Assembly: GCA_019084435.1 (NCBI GenBank)
Contig: JAHRFV010000113.1
Coordinates: 1 to 5,914, forward strand
Direction of reading: 5' to 3'
Origin: Dethiosulfatibacter sp.
Lineage (GTDB): Bacteria > Bacillota_A > Clostridia > Tissierellales > Dethiosulfatibacteraceae
Length of the DNA stretch: 5,914 nucleotides
The notes under the pieces were generated by a model. It was given only the letters and a program-made list of their open reading frames with translations, did no database searches and was not told where the DNA came from. Below are positions 1 to 5,696 of the stretch, piece by piece. The stretch's first letter is position 1; every line of letters starts with the position of its first letter. Made by a program: the position numbers and the translations under genes.

Positions 1-114
1 AAGATAATGATTTTCCCCAAGAGACTCGTGAATATGAAATCCCTTTTGCTCCAAGGATTTTTTCAATAATTCAATTTCTTTGATGTCTGCATTCTTTTTA
101 AAAACAACTATCAT
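1..114 (-). CDS. aroF: DAHP synthase (3-deoxy-7-phosphoheptulonate synthase), N-terminal fragment
   Basis: Only the first 38 codons lie in the window; the gene continues past the left edge. The visible protein starts MIVVFKKNAD and runs through a GFHIHESLGE segment. This fits the N-terminal ferredoxin-like regulatory domain of class I-beta DAHP synthases, whose usual pattern is MIVV(M/L)K, a short helix, then G(F/L)KVHxSxGEER. The enzyme condenses phosphoenolpyruvate and erythrose 4-phosphate, the first step towards chorismate and aromatic amino acids. Two ATGs are possible, at 118-120 and 112-114. The Shine-Dalgarno AGGAGGGT at 121-128 touches the first but lies 8 bases (counted from GGAGG) before the second, so the second is chosen; it also gives the family's MIVV start. 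Upstream lie an intrinsic terminator and a Tyr-rich leader peptide, which independently support an aromatic biosynthesis gene. The catalytic barrel is not visible, so the family call rests on a short match plus context. Confidence 0.72.
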   Translation of the reverse strand, partial: MIVVFKKNADIKEIELLKKSLEQKGFHIHESLGENHYL

Positions 115-137
115 TTTCATACCCTCCTATTTTCTAT

Positions 138-162
138 AAAAAAAGGACTCTTAACGAGTCCT
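138..162 (-). terminator. Intrinsic terminator of the aromatic leader (attenuator)
   Basis: Read on the minus strand, AGGACTC (156-162), a 5-base loop GTTAA, and GAGTCCT (144-150) form a perfect 7-bp stem. It is followed directly by a run of six T (138-143). It ends only 9 bases before the Shine-Dalgarno of the DAHP synthase gene and lies downstream of a promoter and leader peptide. This is the position of a regulated attenuator rather than an end-of-operon terminator. Confidence 0.88.
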
Positions 163-196
163 CTAAAATCAATATTTCTATCGAGATGATACAACT

Positions 197-206
197 AACC
201 CATTAA
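197..206 (-). promoter_or_regulatory. Candidate antiterminator segment of the leader
   Basis: On the minus strand TTAATGGGTT (197-206) can pair with GACTCGTTAA (151-160), a 10-bp helix including three G-U pairs. That partner covers part of the 5' arm and the loop of the terminator hairpin, so the two structures exclude each other. It was found by eye; no folding energies were computed. How leader translation would switch between them is not clear from the sequence. Confidence 0.35.
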
Positions 207-223
207 TCTAAACAACCTTCTAT

Positions 224-313
224 TCAATTGCACCTTAATTGATCTTCGCTATAATAGCTAAGATAATAAGCATAATATGTGCAATTGTTAAGTCTTGATT
301 GTCGATTAATCAT
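224..313 (-). CDS. Tyrosine-rich leader peptide controlling the DAHP synthase gene
   Basis: A 29-codon open frame starts with ATG at 311-313 and ends with TGA at 224-226. It is preceded by a good Shine-Dalgarno, AGGGAGA (319-325), with a 5-base gap. Six of its 29 residues are Tyr, all TAT codons, in three adjacent pairs: residues 12-21 read TYYAYYLSYY (codons 251-277). The peptide is hydrophilic at both ends, has no recognisable domain, and lies between a sigma-A promoter and an intrinsic terminator. That is the architecture of amino acid biosynthetic leader peptides such as trpL or pheL, where ribosomes stalling at the regulatory codons during shortage prevent termination. The inferred role is sensing of charged tRNA-Tyr to control the downstream gene. 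The peptide itself probably has no other function. It is too short for ordinary gene calling. Confidence 0.85.
   Translation of the reverse strand: MINRQSRLNNCTYYAYYLSYYSEDQLRCN
225..287 (-). promoter_or_regulatory. Leader helix bracketing the Tyr codons (CAATTGCAC / GTGCAATTG)
   Basis: In the minus-strand transcript CAATTGCAC (279-287) and GTGCAATTG (225-233) are perfectly complementary over 9 bases and separated by 45 bases. The first arm covers leader codons 9-12, directly before the first Tyr codon. The second covers codons 27-29 and the first two bases of the stop codon. A ribosome waiting at the first Tyr codons would mask the first arm and block this helix, so it resembles the 1:2 stem of classical attenuators. 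The pairing is seen in the sequence; the regulatory role is inferred. Confidence 0.65.
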
Positions 314-340
314 TGTATTCTCCCTAACATTATTAAAAGA

Positions 341-368
341 ATTATAACACAACTGAAATGATAGTCAA
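341..368 (-). promoter_or_regulatory. Sigma-A promoter of the aromatic leader
   Basis: On the minus strand TTGACT (363-368) and a perfect TATAAT (341-346) are separated by 16 bases. Transcription would start near position 334, about 20 bases before the leader-peptide ATG. The promoter begins only some 35 bases after the stop codon of the preceding dehydrogenase gene. Confidence 0.8.
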
Positions 369-386
369 TCATTATTTTAATAATTG
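366..386. repeat. AT-rich inverted repeat overlapping the -35 box
   Basis: Arms CAATTATTA and TAATGATTG (minus strand) form a 9-bp stem with one G-U pair around an AAA loop. It lies between the stop codon of the dehydrogenase gene and the leader promoter, and its last three bases are shared with the TTGACT box. On the minus strand no T-run follows, so it is a poor terminator. It may be a protein-binding site or simply AT-rich chance symmetry. Confidence 0.35.
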
Positions 387-403
387 TTTTGCTAATCCTT
401 GAG

Positions 404-1807
404 TTACTCTCTTGAACGAGTGAGTCTTTTTATGATTGTGTCAGGATTTAACAGGAACTTCGGATCGAAAACCTGTTTGATTTCTTGCATCAATTGGATT
501 TCTCTCGGCTTTTTTTGAATGAGCAAATCATCCATCCTAAGCTTTCCAATACCATGTTCACCTGATATGCTGCCACCAAGACTCAGACACAAAGCATACA
601 TTTTGTTTTTTAATTCCTCCGCATAGGGAGCGATAGCACCATCCACCAGAAGGATATCATTGTGGACATTTCCATCCGCGATGTGGGCTGTTATGTTGGT
701 GCTTGTGTCATATTTTTCGGCAAGACTTACCAGCTTCTCGAAAAAAACAGGAATGGTGGAAGGCGGAACAACCATATCAAAAGAATATGAAATGATATCC
801 TTAATAATCTCATAGCTCCCGCTTCTGATAGCCAATAAGTCATGCTGCTCCTGTTTCTTACCGGCAAAAACAGATTCCAAAGACCCATTTTCTTCAAAAA
901 TATCCAATATTTGTTGACAAGTCTTGTATAATGTATCTTCAGTCTTTTCTGACAATACTATATATAAATCAGCTAAACCCTCGTGTAATGGCCATTTCAA
1001 TCCCAGTGACCGGGCTGACTCAATATTTAGCATTTTGTCCTGATATTCAACAGCCAGTGGCGTGACTCCGCTCTGAAGCATATCAAGTACAGCATCGGAG
1101 GCCTGGCGGATTGTATTGAAAGATGCAGCGATTGAGGCTGTATAATGGTCTTCAGGATAGATTTTCAGTATTACTTTTGTGATAATGGCGAGCGTTCCTT
1201 CACTGCCGATTATAAGATGCATCAAGCTGTATCCTGAGTTGTCCTTGACTAGCTTTCCACCTAATTCCAATACTTCACCGTCAGGTAGAACAACCTCAAT
1301 ACCCTTGATGTGATTGCGCATGATTCCGTGTCTGACAGCTCTTGCACCACCCGCATTAGTAGCGGCCATTCCACCAATTTGTGCACCCTCATCCCCGGGA
1401 TGGACAGGAAAGCCGATGCCATCATGCTTATCCAGTTCTTCAAGTAGTTCAAATAAGGTGACGCCAGCCCCCAGAACGGCGAGCATATTTTTTTTATCGA
1501 TTTCATAAATGGACTTAAGTCTTTCAAGGGATATAATAATGCTGTCTTCTGTCGGGATGGCACCCCCACACAAACCTGTACCACCGCCTCTGACAACCAC
1601 CACTAGATTGCTAGACCAGACATATTTCATGATTTCAGAGACTTCGAGAGTGTTTTTTGGCTTAACAACGATAGAATTCTCATCAGCCTGTGGTCTAGAT
1701 ATCACTTCCAGTTCATCATATAAATAACTGAGTTTTTGGTCAAGCTCTGTAATGACCCAGTCTTCACCAACAATTTTTCGTAAATCACTTACAACTTGAT
1801 TATTCAT
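404..1807 (-). CDS. lctD: FAD-dependent 2-hydroxyacid (lactate) dehydrogenase, LctD/GlcD family
   Basis: This 467-residue protein has the full GlcD/LctD architecture. An N-terminal FAD-binding (PCMH/FAD_binding_4) domain covers about residues 40-215, with RGGGTGLCGGAIP at 73-85, the KDNSGY motif at 188-193 and GSEGTLAIIT at 201-210. A C-terminal FAD-linked oxidase domain follows, with DMVVPPSTIP (344-353), HIADGNVH (375-382), GEHGIG (416-421) and a closing FDPKFLLNPDTI. The family oxidises 2-hydroxyacids such as lactate or glycolate to 2-oxoacids. It is the last gene of an etfB-etfA-dehydrogenase operon. Its ATG overlaps the etfA stop by 8 bp and is preceded by AGGAGG at 1813-1818. This gene order matches lctBCD of Acetobacterium woodii, where the complex oxidises lactate with NAD+ while consuming reduced ferredoxin. 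Lactate is the most likely substrate by context; glycolate, 2-hydroxyglutarate or an aromatic lactate cannot be excluded. No lactate permease or racemase gene follows. Confidence 0.85.
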   Translation of the reverse strand: MNNQVVSDLRKIVGEDWVITELDQKLSYLYDELEVISRPQADENSIVVKPKNTLEVSEIMKYVWSSNLVVVVRGGGTGLCGGAIPTEDSIIISLERLKSIYEIDKKNMLAVLGAGVTLFELLEELDKHDGIGFPVHPGDEGAQIGGMAATNAGGARAVRHGIMRNHIKGIEVVLPDGEVLELGGKLVKDNSGYSLMHLIIGSEGTLAIITKVILKIYPEDHYTASIAASFNTIRQASDAVLDMLQSGVTPLAVEYQDKMLNIESARSLGLKWPLHEGLADLYIVLSEKTEDTLYKTCQQILDIFEENGSLESVFAGKKQEQHDLLAIRSGSYEIIKDIISYSFDMVVPPSTIPVFFEKLVSLAEKYDTSTNITAHIADGNVHNDILLVDGAIAPYAEELKNKMYALCLSLGGSISGEHGIGKLRMDDLLIQKKPREIQLMQEIKQVFDPKFLLNPDTIIKRLTRSRE

Positions 1808-2786
1808 TGCAACCTCCTGTGGACTTCTTGAAGATAGCTATCATTTCAGGAATAATCTGAAACATATCTCCAATGTAGCCAATATCCGCAATATTGAAGA
1901 TAGGCGCTGAAGCATCGGAATTTATGGCGATAATAAAATCGGATTCCTTCATCCCTGCAATATGTTGAGGTGCTCCTGATATGCCGCATGCTATATATAT
2001 TCTTGGTTTGACCCTATGGCCACTATATCCGACCTGATGCATGCTGCCAATCATGCCGGTATCAACCAATGCCCTTGAAGCACCAAGAGTACCACTCAGT
2101 ACATCGGCCAGTTCCTCAATCAGTCTCAGATCCTCGGCTTTTTTGACACCTCTTCCAGCAGAAACAACAATATCCGCATCCGAAATATTAAAATCCGTCT
2201 CACTGAAGGATTTCAGAACTTTTGACTTTGTATATTCAACACAGTAAGGTTCCACAACTTCGATCTCGACTATATTATTTACATTTCTCAATGGTGTAGG
2301 AAATTCCTTATAGCGTATTGTTGCCATTTTCGGAGTAGTGGTTGTTTTAATATGAGCCATAATGTTATTGCTGAACGCTGGTCTGATCTGAATCAGGTCA
2401 TTATTATCATATCGCAAATCGGTACAATCAGCTGTCAAACCTGTGTTTAATGCACCGGCTATACGAGGTGCCAAGGATCTTCCAAAGTTAGTTGCCCCAA
2501 AAAGAACCAAATCAGGTTTAAGTGATCTGATGAATGGTATGAGGTTTTCCTTGTAAAGATACTCTTCTAAGGTGTTGAAACGAATATCTTTGATGTAATA
2601 GACCTTATCAGCGCCTCTGTAACACAGCTCAGCAACGTCGATACCATCACCTAAAATGACAGCACATACTTCAGCTTCATTGCTGGTAGCGAGCTCAATT
2701 GCTTTTCCCAACAACTCATAACTGACACTATGAATAATTTGATTATTTTGCTCAGCAAAAACCAAAATTTTACTTTTTACAGCCAT
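1800..2786 (-). CDS. etfA: Electron transfer flavoprotein alpha subunit (EtfA/LctC)
   Basis: This is a typical EtfA of about 328 residues. Numbered from the upstream ATG at 2792, it has an N-terminal nucleotide-binding-like domain and a C-terminal FAD domain. The FAD domain carries the signature run GRG (213-215), GASR (237-240), QVGYSG (253-258), ACGISGAPQHIAGM (268-281), AINSDASAPIF (289-299) and ADIGYIGD (302-309). It binds the alpha-FAD that shuttles electrons between EtfB and the partner dehydrogenase. There is no extra N-terminal ferredoxin-like domain with a cysteine cluster. Two starts are possible, ATG at 2792 or 2786. GGGGGTGA just upstream lies too close to the first and about 9 bases (from GGGGG) before the second, so 2786 is preferred. 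The start overlaps the end of etfB by 17 bp and the stop overlaps the dehydrogenase start, indicating tight translational coupling. Confidence 0.93.
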   Translation of the reverse strand: MAVKSKILVFAEQNNQIIHSVSYELLGKAIELATSNEAEVCAVILGDGIDVAELCYRGADKVYYIKDIRFNTLEEYLYKENLIPFIRSLKPDLVLFGATNFGRSLAPRIAGALNTGLTADCTDLRYDNNDLIQIRPAFSNNIMAHIKTTTTPKMATIRYKEFPTPLRNVNNIVEIEVVEPYCVEYTKSKVLKSFSETDFNISDADIVVSAGRGVKKAEDLRLIEELADVLSGTLGASRALVDTGMIGSMHQVGYSGHRVKPRIYIACGISGAPQHIAGMKESDFIIAINSDASAPIFNIADIGYIGDMFQIIPEMIAIFKKSTGGCNE

Positions 2787-3594
2787 TGTCATTCACCCCC
2801 GTTAAGTTTCTCTTATGCATAGCTGATTTTACAGCCTCAAGAAAACCATCCTTGTCATGTCTGAACAATTGGCTTTCTCGAGAGATTTCTTTCGGTATGA
2901 CAATTTTCGATACCTTTGTAGGTGATCCCTTGAATCCGGTTTTATCCTCAGTCAGCAATCCATTTAAATCATCAAGACTTAGCGTGTTTACATCCACCTT
3001 CAAGGACTCCAACTTTCTCTTTAATGAGGGAAGCTCAGGGAAATTGATGTTTTTTGTCACACTGATAAGACATGGAAGAGACATCTCTCTGGTTTGTTTC
3101 ATATCACCCAGATTCTCTATTTCAACAGAAATCGCTTTATCGTCTACTCCAATGATTTTCTCGACATAATAGGCATGAGGCAAATCAAGAAACTCGGCTA
3201 CTTCAGCTCCCACTTGGGCCGTATCACCATCAACAGATTTCTCTCCGCATATTATCAGATCAAAAGACTGAATCTTTTTCAACGAGGCGCCCAAAGTATA
3301 CGAGGTAGCCCATGTATCTGAACCCCCAAACCTTCTATCTGTCAAGAGGATCAACTCATCTCCACCCCTTGAATATGCATCTCTGAGAGACTGTGCAGCT
3401 TTAGGTGGACCCATTGTAATGACTGTTATCTTGCCCCCCGTTTTTTTTCTCAAATCAACAGCCGTTTGAAGTGCATTCAAGTCAAAAGGATTGATTTCAC
3501 CGTCTGCAGAGGTCCTATCTATGACACCTCTTTCGCTATCGAATTTGACCATATCCATATTTGGTACTTCTTTCATGAGTACTACAATATTCAT
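2770..3594 (-). CDS. etfB: Electron transfer flavoprotein beta subunit (EtfB/LctB), bifurcating type
   Basis: This is a 274-residue EtfB, first gene of the operon. Numbered from a GTG one codon upstream, it shows INPFDLNAL (35-43), VITMGPPKA (59-67), TDRRFGGSDTWATSYTL (86-102), the nucleotide-binding DGDTAQVG (123-130) and a later NFPELPSL (185-192). The GVIDR...INPFDLNAL opening and the DRRFGGSDTWATS segment resemble EtfB proteins of electron-bifurcating complexes rather than mitochondrial-type ETF. In such complexes EtfB carries the bifurcating FAD and the NAD(H) site. This supports an NAD- and ferredoxin-linked dehydrogenase complex with the two genes that follow. ATG at 3594 is preferred over GTG at 3597 because AAAGGAG (3602-3607) is 6 bases from the former and only 3 from the latter. 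The bifurcating assignment comes from motif recognition and operon context, not from an alignment. Confidence 0.92.
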   Translation of the reverse strand: MNIVVLMKEVPNMDMVKFDSERGVIDRTSADGEINPFDLNALQTAVDLRKKTGGKITVITMGPPKAAQSLRDAYSRGGDELILLTDRRFGGSDTWATSYTLGASLKKIQSFDLIICGEKSVDGDTAQVGAEVAEFLDLPHAYYVEKIIGVDDKAISVEIENLGDMKQTREMSLPCLISVTKNINFPELPSLKRKLESLKVDVNTLSLDDLNGLLTEDKTGFKGSPTKVSKIVIPKEISRESQLFRHDKDGFLEAVKSAMHKRNLTGVNDNGCKK

Positions 3595-3625
3595 CACTTA
3601 CTCCTTTCAGCACAGCTATAAAGAT

Positions 3626-3636
3626 TGAATCATTCA
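3626..3636. promoter_or_regulatory. Palindrome TGAATCATTCA between etfB and the regulator (possible operator)
   Basis: TGAAT-C-ATTCA is a perfect 5-bp inverted repeat about 32 bases upstream of the etfB start, in the 108-bp region shared by the two divergent genes. FadR-type regulators usually bind short palindromes near divergent promoters, so this is a plausible site. An 11-bp palindrome can also occur by chance. No convincing -35/-10 pair for the etfB operon was found on the minus strand here. Confidence 0.3.
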
Positions 3637-3644
3637 CATTTAGG

Positions 3645-3673
3645 TTTACAAATCTATTTATTAACAATATAAT
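3645..3673 (+). promoter_or_regulatory. Sigma-A promoter of the FadR-type regulator
   Basis: TTTACA (3645-3650) and a perfect TATAAT (3668-3673) are separated by 17 bases. A start near 3680 would give a leader of about 26 bases to the TTG start codon. A small symmetric element CAAT-ATA-ATTG (3665-3675) lies over the -10 box and could take part in autoregulation. Confidence 0.7.
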
Positions 3674-3705
3674 TGACATATAACTAATAACACAGGTGGT
3701 GCAAA

Positions 3706-4407
3706 TTGTCTGGCACAACAGAAAACAAAAATATTTCTCAAATCGTAATTGAACAGATACAAAAGATGATCATGTCAGGAGAGCTGAAGGTTGGCGACAA
3801 ATTGCCACCGGAACGCGAACTGACAGAAACCCTAAACATAGGAAGACCGGCTCTTAGAGAGGCTCTAAAAGGTCTTGAAGCCATTGGTTTTATCAACAAG
3901 GTACATGGACATGGAAATTATGTTGCCAATAATCTAGAGAATAGCCTTTTCAAACCATTGTCTCTTTCATTCAAGCTAAGCAATGGAAAAATGGAGGATA
4001 TACTGACTCTCAGGGTTTTGGTAGAGAACCATACTGTGATTGAAGCTGCAAAGAATGCAACGGAAAAAGACATAATTAAACTGACAGATGCAGTCAATAA
4101 TATGATTACATCTGAGAATGTCGACGAAAAAATTTATTATGACAAGTTATTCCATTATGAGATTGCAAAGATTTCTAATAATATGCTGATAATCAATCTA
4201 TTGGATAGCATATCTTATCTAATGGATGCGTTTATAGGTAAATCTGTCATGGTTTCCCTATTTAAAGAGCATGCCATAGAGGAAATCTACGACGAACACA
4301 GAAATATCATCAATGCTATTAAAGAGAAAGACCCATCCCAAGCTTCAAGCTACATGAAAAAGCACTTGGACAATATCAATCTCTCCTCCTTCCAGGAGTT
4401 TGATTAG
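3706..4407 (+). CDS. FadR-type GntR-family transcriptional regulator (FCD domain), probable lactate operon regulator
   Basis: This 233-residue regulator has a GntR winged helix-turn-helix at about residues 10-75. It includes LPPERELTETLNIGRPALREALKGLEAIGFI (a conserved GntR pattern, residues 33-63) with the wing at GHGNYVA. An FCD ligand-binding domain follows (about 100-225). Asp146 and His150 (in DKLFH), His198 and His220 occupy positions typical of the FCD metal-binding site, suggesting a metal-assisted carboxylate ligand. The start is TTG at 3706: AGGTGG lies at 3694-3699 with a 6-base gap, and an in-frame stop at 3688-3690 rules out an upstream start. It is divergent from the etfB-etfA-dehydrogenase operon, as with LldR/LctA-type regulators next to lactate genes. 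The likely role is lactate- or 2-hydroxyacid-responsive control of that operon; the ligand is inferred. Its 3' end overlaps the convergent aminotransferase gene by 4 bp. Confidence 0.88.
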   Translation: MSGTTENKNISQIVIEQIQKMIMSGELKVGDKLPPERELTETLNIGRPALREALKGLEAIGFINKVHGHGNYVANNLENSLFKPLSLSFKLSNGKMEDILTLRVLVENHTVIEAAKNATEKDIIKLTDAVNNMITSENVDEKIYYDKLFHYEIAKISNNMLIINLLDSISYLMDAFIGKSVMVSLFKEHAIEEIYDEHRNIINAIKEKDPSQASSYMKKHLDNINLSSFQEFD

Positions 4408-5564
4408 CTAAAAATAGCCATTTCAGCTATTCGGTCGAAAGCAACTTTTAATCTCTCAACACCAACAGTGCACGCAATCCTCACATATCCTTCACCACAT
4501 TTTCCAAAGGAGTTACCCGGAATGGTCAATACATGAGCTTCCTTCAAAATCGCATCGGAAGCCTCCATTGATGTCAGACCGGTTTTTTTAATGTTTACAA
4601 ATAGATAGAAGGTTCCCTTAGGTGACAAAACAGACATGTTGGGAATGCTGTTGATTCTCTCTGCAGCATACATAACTCTTTTTCTATACTCCTCTATCAA
4701 ACCCGGTTGAATGACATGCCTATTGCGCAAAGCATAGATTGCCGCTCTTTGAGATATAGAAGGCGCTGTGAAAAGAACATTTTCATTGATTTGCTGTATG
4801 ATTCGGATAATATAGTCGGGTGCAATTATATTGCCGATACGCCAGCCTGTCATAGCGTAGTCCTTGGAAAAACTGTTGATGGTAATGGTACGGTCTCTGA
4901 CGCTAGTATTAGTGATCATTGGAATAAATGGCTCGGAGAAGCTGTAAGCCCCATAGATGTCATCTGCGATGATGATGAGGTCATGCTTTATCGCCAATTG
5001 AGCGACTTTTTCCATAGTGTCTTTGGTAAAGCAGGCTCCTGACGGATTGTTTGGCGTATTGACGATGATTGCCTTGGTCCTTTCATTTATAAGTTGCTCA
5101 AGTCTTTCGACATTAATCTGAAAATCTTCTTTTTCCAAAGTATCCAAGATGGTAGGAATTCCACGAGCCAGTTCAATCTGCTGCAAATAAGGTGTGAAAT
5201 AAGGTGCGTGTATGATTACCTCGTCACCATCATCAAGAATGGCTTCAAGAACGAGATACATAGCCAGACATCCACTGGCAACAACCATAATTTCACTATC
5301 CTCCAACACAACACCATGATCTTCTTTATATGTCTTTAAAATCTCCGCTCTTAGCTCAGGATCTCCTCTGAAATCAGTATATTTTGTATACCCGGCTTTT
5401 GCATCCAGAAAGGATTGCTCGATAATCAAATCATCTGTAATGATGTCAGGATCTCCAAGACTTAGATTGATTACATCATCGAATCCTTTAGATAGTTCGT
5501 CGACCTTACCCATTGGTGTTGACTGATCGATCCAGTAACGCTTTGAAATATATTTGTGCTTCAT
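4404..5564 (-). CDS. PLP-dependent class I/II aminotransferase (fold type I)
   Basis: This is a complete 386-residue aminotransferase, the usual length for the AspC/AlaT-like group. Visible family features are the N-terminal GDPD (37-40), GYTKYTDFRGDPELR (58-72), the PYFTPY segment (121-126) near the cofactor ring, NTPNNPSG (169-176), the PLP-nitrogen Asp in ADDIYGAY (200-207) and the Schiff-base Lys234 in SFSKDYAMTGWRIG. Arg362 in VRIACT is the expected carboxylate-binding residue. The enzyme moves an amino group between an amino acid and a 2-oxoacid; its specificity is not readable here. The ATG follows GGAGGG (5570-5575) with a 5-base gap. It is convergent with the FadR-type regulator and divergent from a second GntR-family gene that may control it. 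Alanine/pyruvate or aromatic specificity would suit the neighbours, but neither is shown. Confidence 0.9.
   Translation of the reverse strand: MKHKYISKRYWIDQSTPMGKVDELSKGFDDVINLSLGDPDIITDDLIIEQSFLDAKAGYTKYTDFRGDPELRAEILKTYKEDHGVVLEDSEIMVVASGCLAMYLVLEAILDDGDEVIIHAPYFTPYLQQIELARGIPTILDTLEKEDFQINVERLEQLINERTKAIIVNTPNNPSGACFTKDTMEKVAQLAIKHDLIIIADDIYGAYSFSEPFIPMITNTSVRDRTITINSFSKDYAMTGWRIGNIIAPDYIIRIIQQINENVLFTAPSISQRAAIYALRNRHVIQPGLIEEYRKRVMYAAERINSIPNMSVLSPKGTFYLFVNIKKTGLTSMEASDAILKEAHVLTIPGNSFGKCGEGYVRIACTVGVERLKVAFDRIAEMAIFS
4410..4431 (-). terminator. Weak terminator-like hairpin in the last codons of the aminotransferase gene
   Basis: On the minus strand AATAGC (4426-4431) and GCTATT (4413-4418) form a perfect 6-bp stem around a 7-base loop, followed by TTT, so five T in all close the element. 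It falls inside the final codons of the aminotransferase, just before its stop at 4404-4406. The stem is short and AT-rich, so termination would be weak. No better terminator exists because the neighbouring gene overlaps. Confidence 0.35.
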
Positions 5565-5602
5565 GGATTCCCTCCGTTTAAATCGTGCATATCTTTAAAG
5601 TA

Positions 5603-5631
5603 ATCTTAGCATCCGATACTGGACAATGCAA
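5603..5631 (-). promoter_or_regulatory. Probable sigma-A promoter of the aminotransferase gene
   Basis: On the minus strand TTGCAT (5626-5631) and TAAGAT (5603-5608) are separated by 17 bases, about 40 bases before the ATG. The tandem repeat at 5636-5663 lies directly upstream of the -35 box. Confidence 0.55.
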
Positions 5632-5635
5632 ATTT

Positions 5636-5663
5636 ATTTCCCTCAACTAATTTCCCTCAACTA
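5636..5663. repeat. Perfect 14-bp tandem repeat in the divergent control region
   Basis: ATTTCCCTCAACTA occurs twice, head to tail without spacer (5636-5649 and 5650-5663). It lies upstream of the -35 box of the aminotransferase promoter and just before the putative -35 box of the second GntR-family gene. It may be a two-site regulator box or a recent small duplication. Confidence 0.85.
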
Positions 5664-5668
5664 AATCA

Positions 5669-5696
5669 TTGTAATAATATATCGTCGTTATATACT
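5669..5696 (+). promoter_or_regulatory. Probable sigma-A promoter of the second GntR-family gene
   Basis: TTGTAA (5669-5674) and TATACT (5691-5696) are 16 bases apart. Transcription would begin near 5703, giving a leader of about 34 bases. The -35 box is a moderate match only. Confidence 0.5.

Noticed and set aside
120..340. T-box riboswitch upstream of the DAHP synthase gene
   Set aside because: The conserved T-box bulge sequence (AGGGTGGNACCGCG) is absent. The leader is only about 210 bases long and carries a translated Tyr-rich frame with its own ribosome binding site, which fits ribosome-mediated attenuation better.
1261..1727. Several open frames of 64-111 codons overlapping the dehydrogenase gene on both strands
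   Set aside because: They overlap the conserved FAD-binding region of the dehydrogenase in other frames, have low-complexity Ser/Pro-rich or unconvincing translations, and lack start signals.
2786..3169. 127-codon open frame on the plus strand
   Set aside because: It lies wholly antisense to etfB, whose motifs are unmistakable. It has no ribosome binding site or recognisable domain and is a shadow frame.
3536..3718. 60-codon minus-strand frame spanning the etfB start and the divergent promoter region
   Set aside because: It overlaps the 5' end of etfB in another frame and runs through the regulator's promoter. Its Cys/Ile-rich translation has no supporting start signal, so it is not a leader peptide candidate.
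4578..4589. ACCGGT followed by seven T as a terminator for the regulator on the plus strand
   Set aside because: ACCGGT is self-complementary without room for a loop, and no longer stem forms around it. It lies inside the aminotransferase coding sequence.
4707..5042. 111-codon open frame on the plus strand
   Set aside because: It is antisense to the conserved core of the aminotransferase, including the PLP lysine region, and has no family resemblance.
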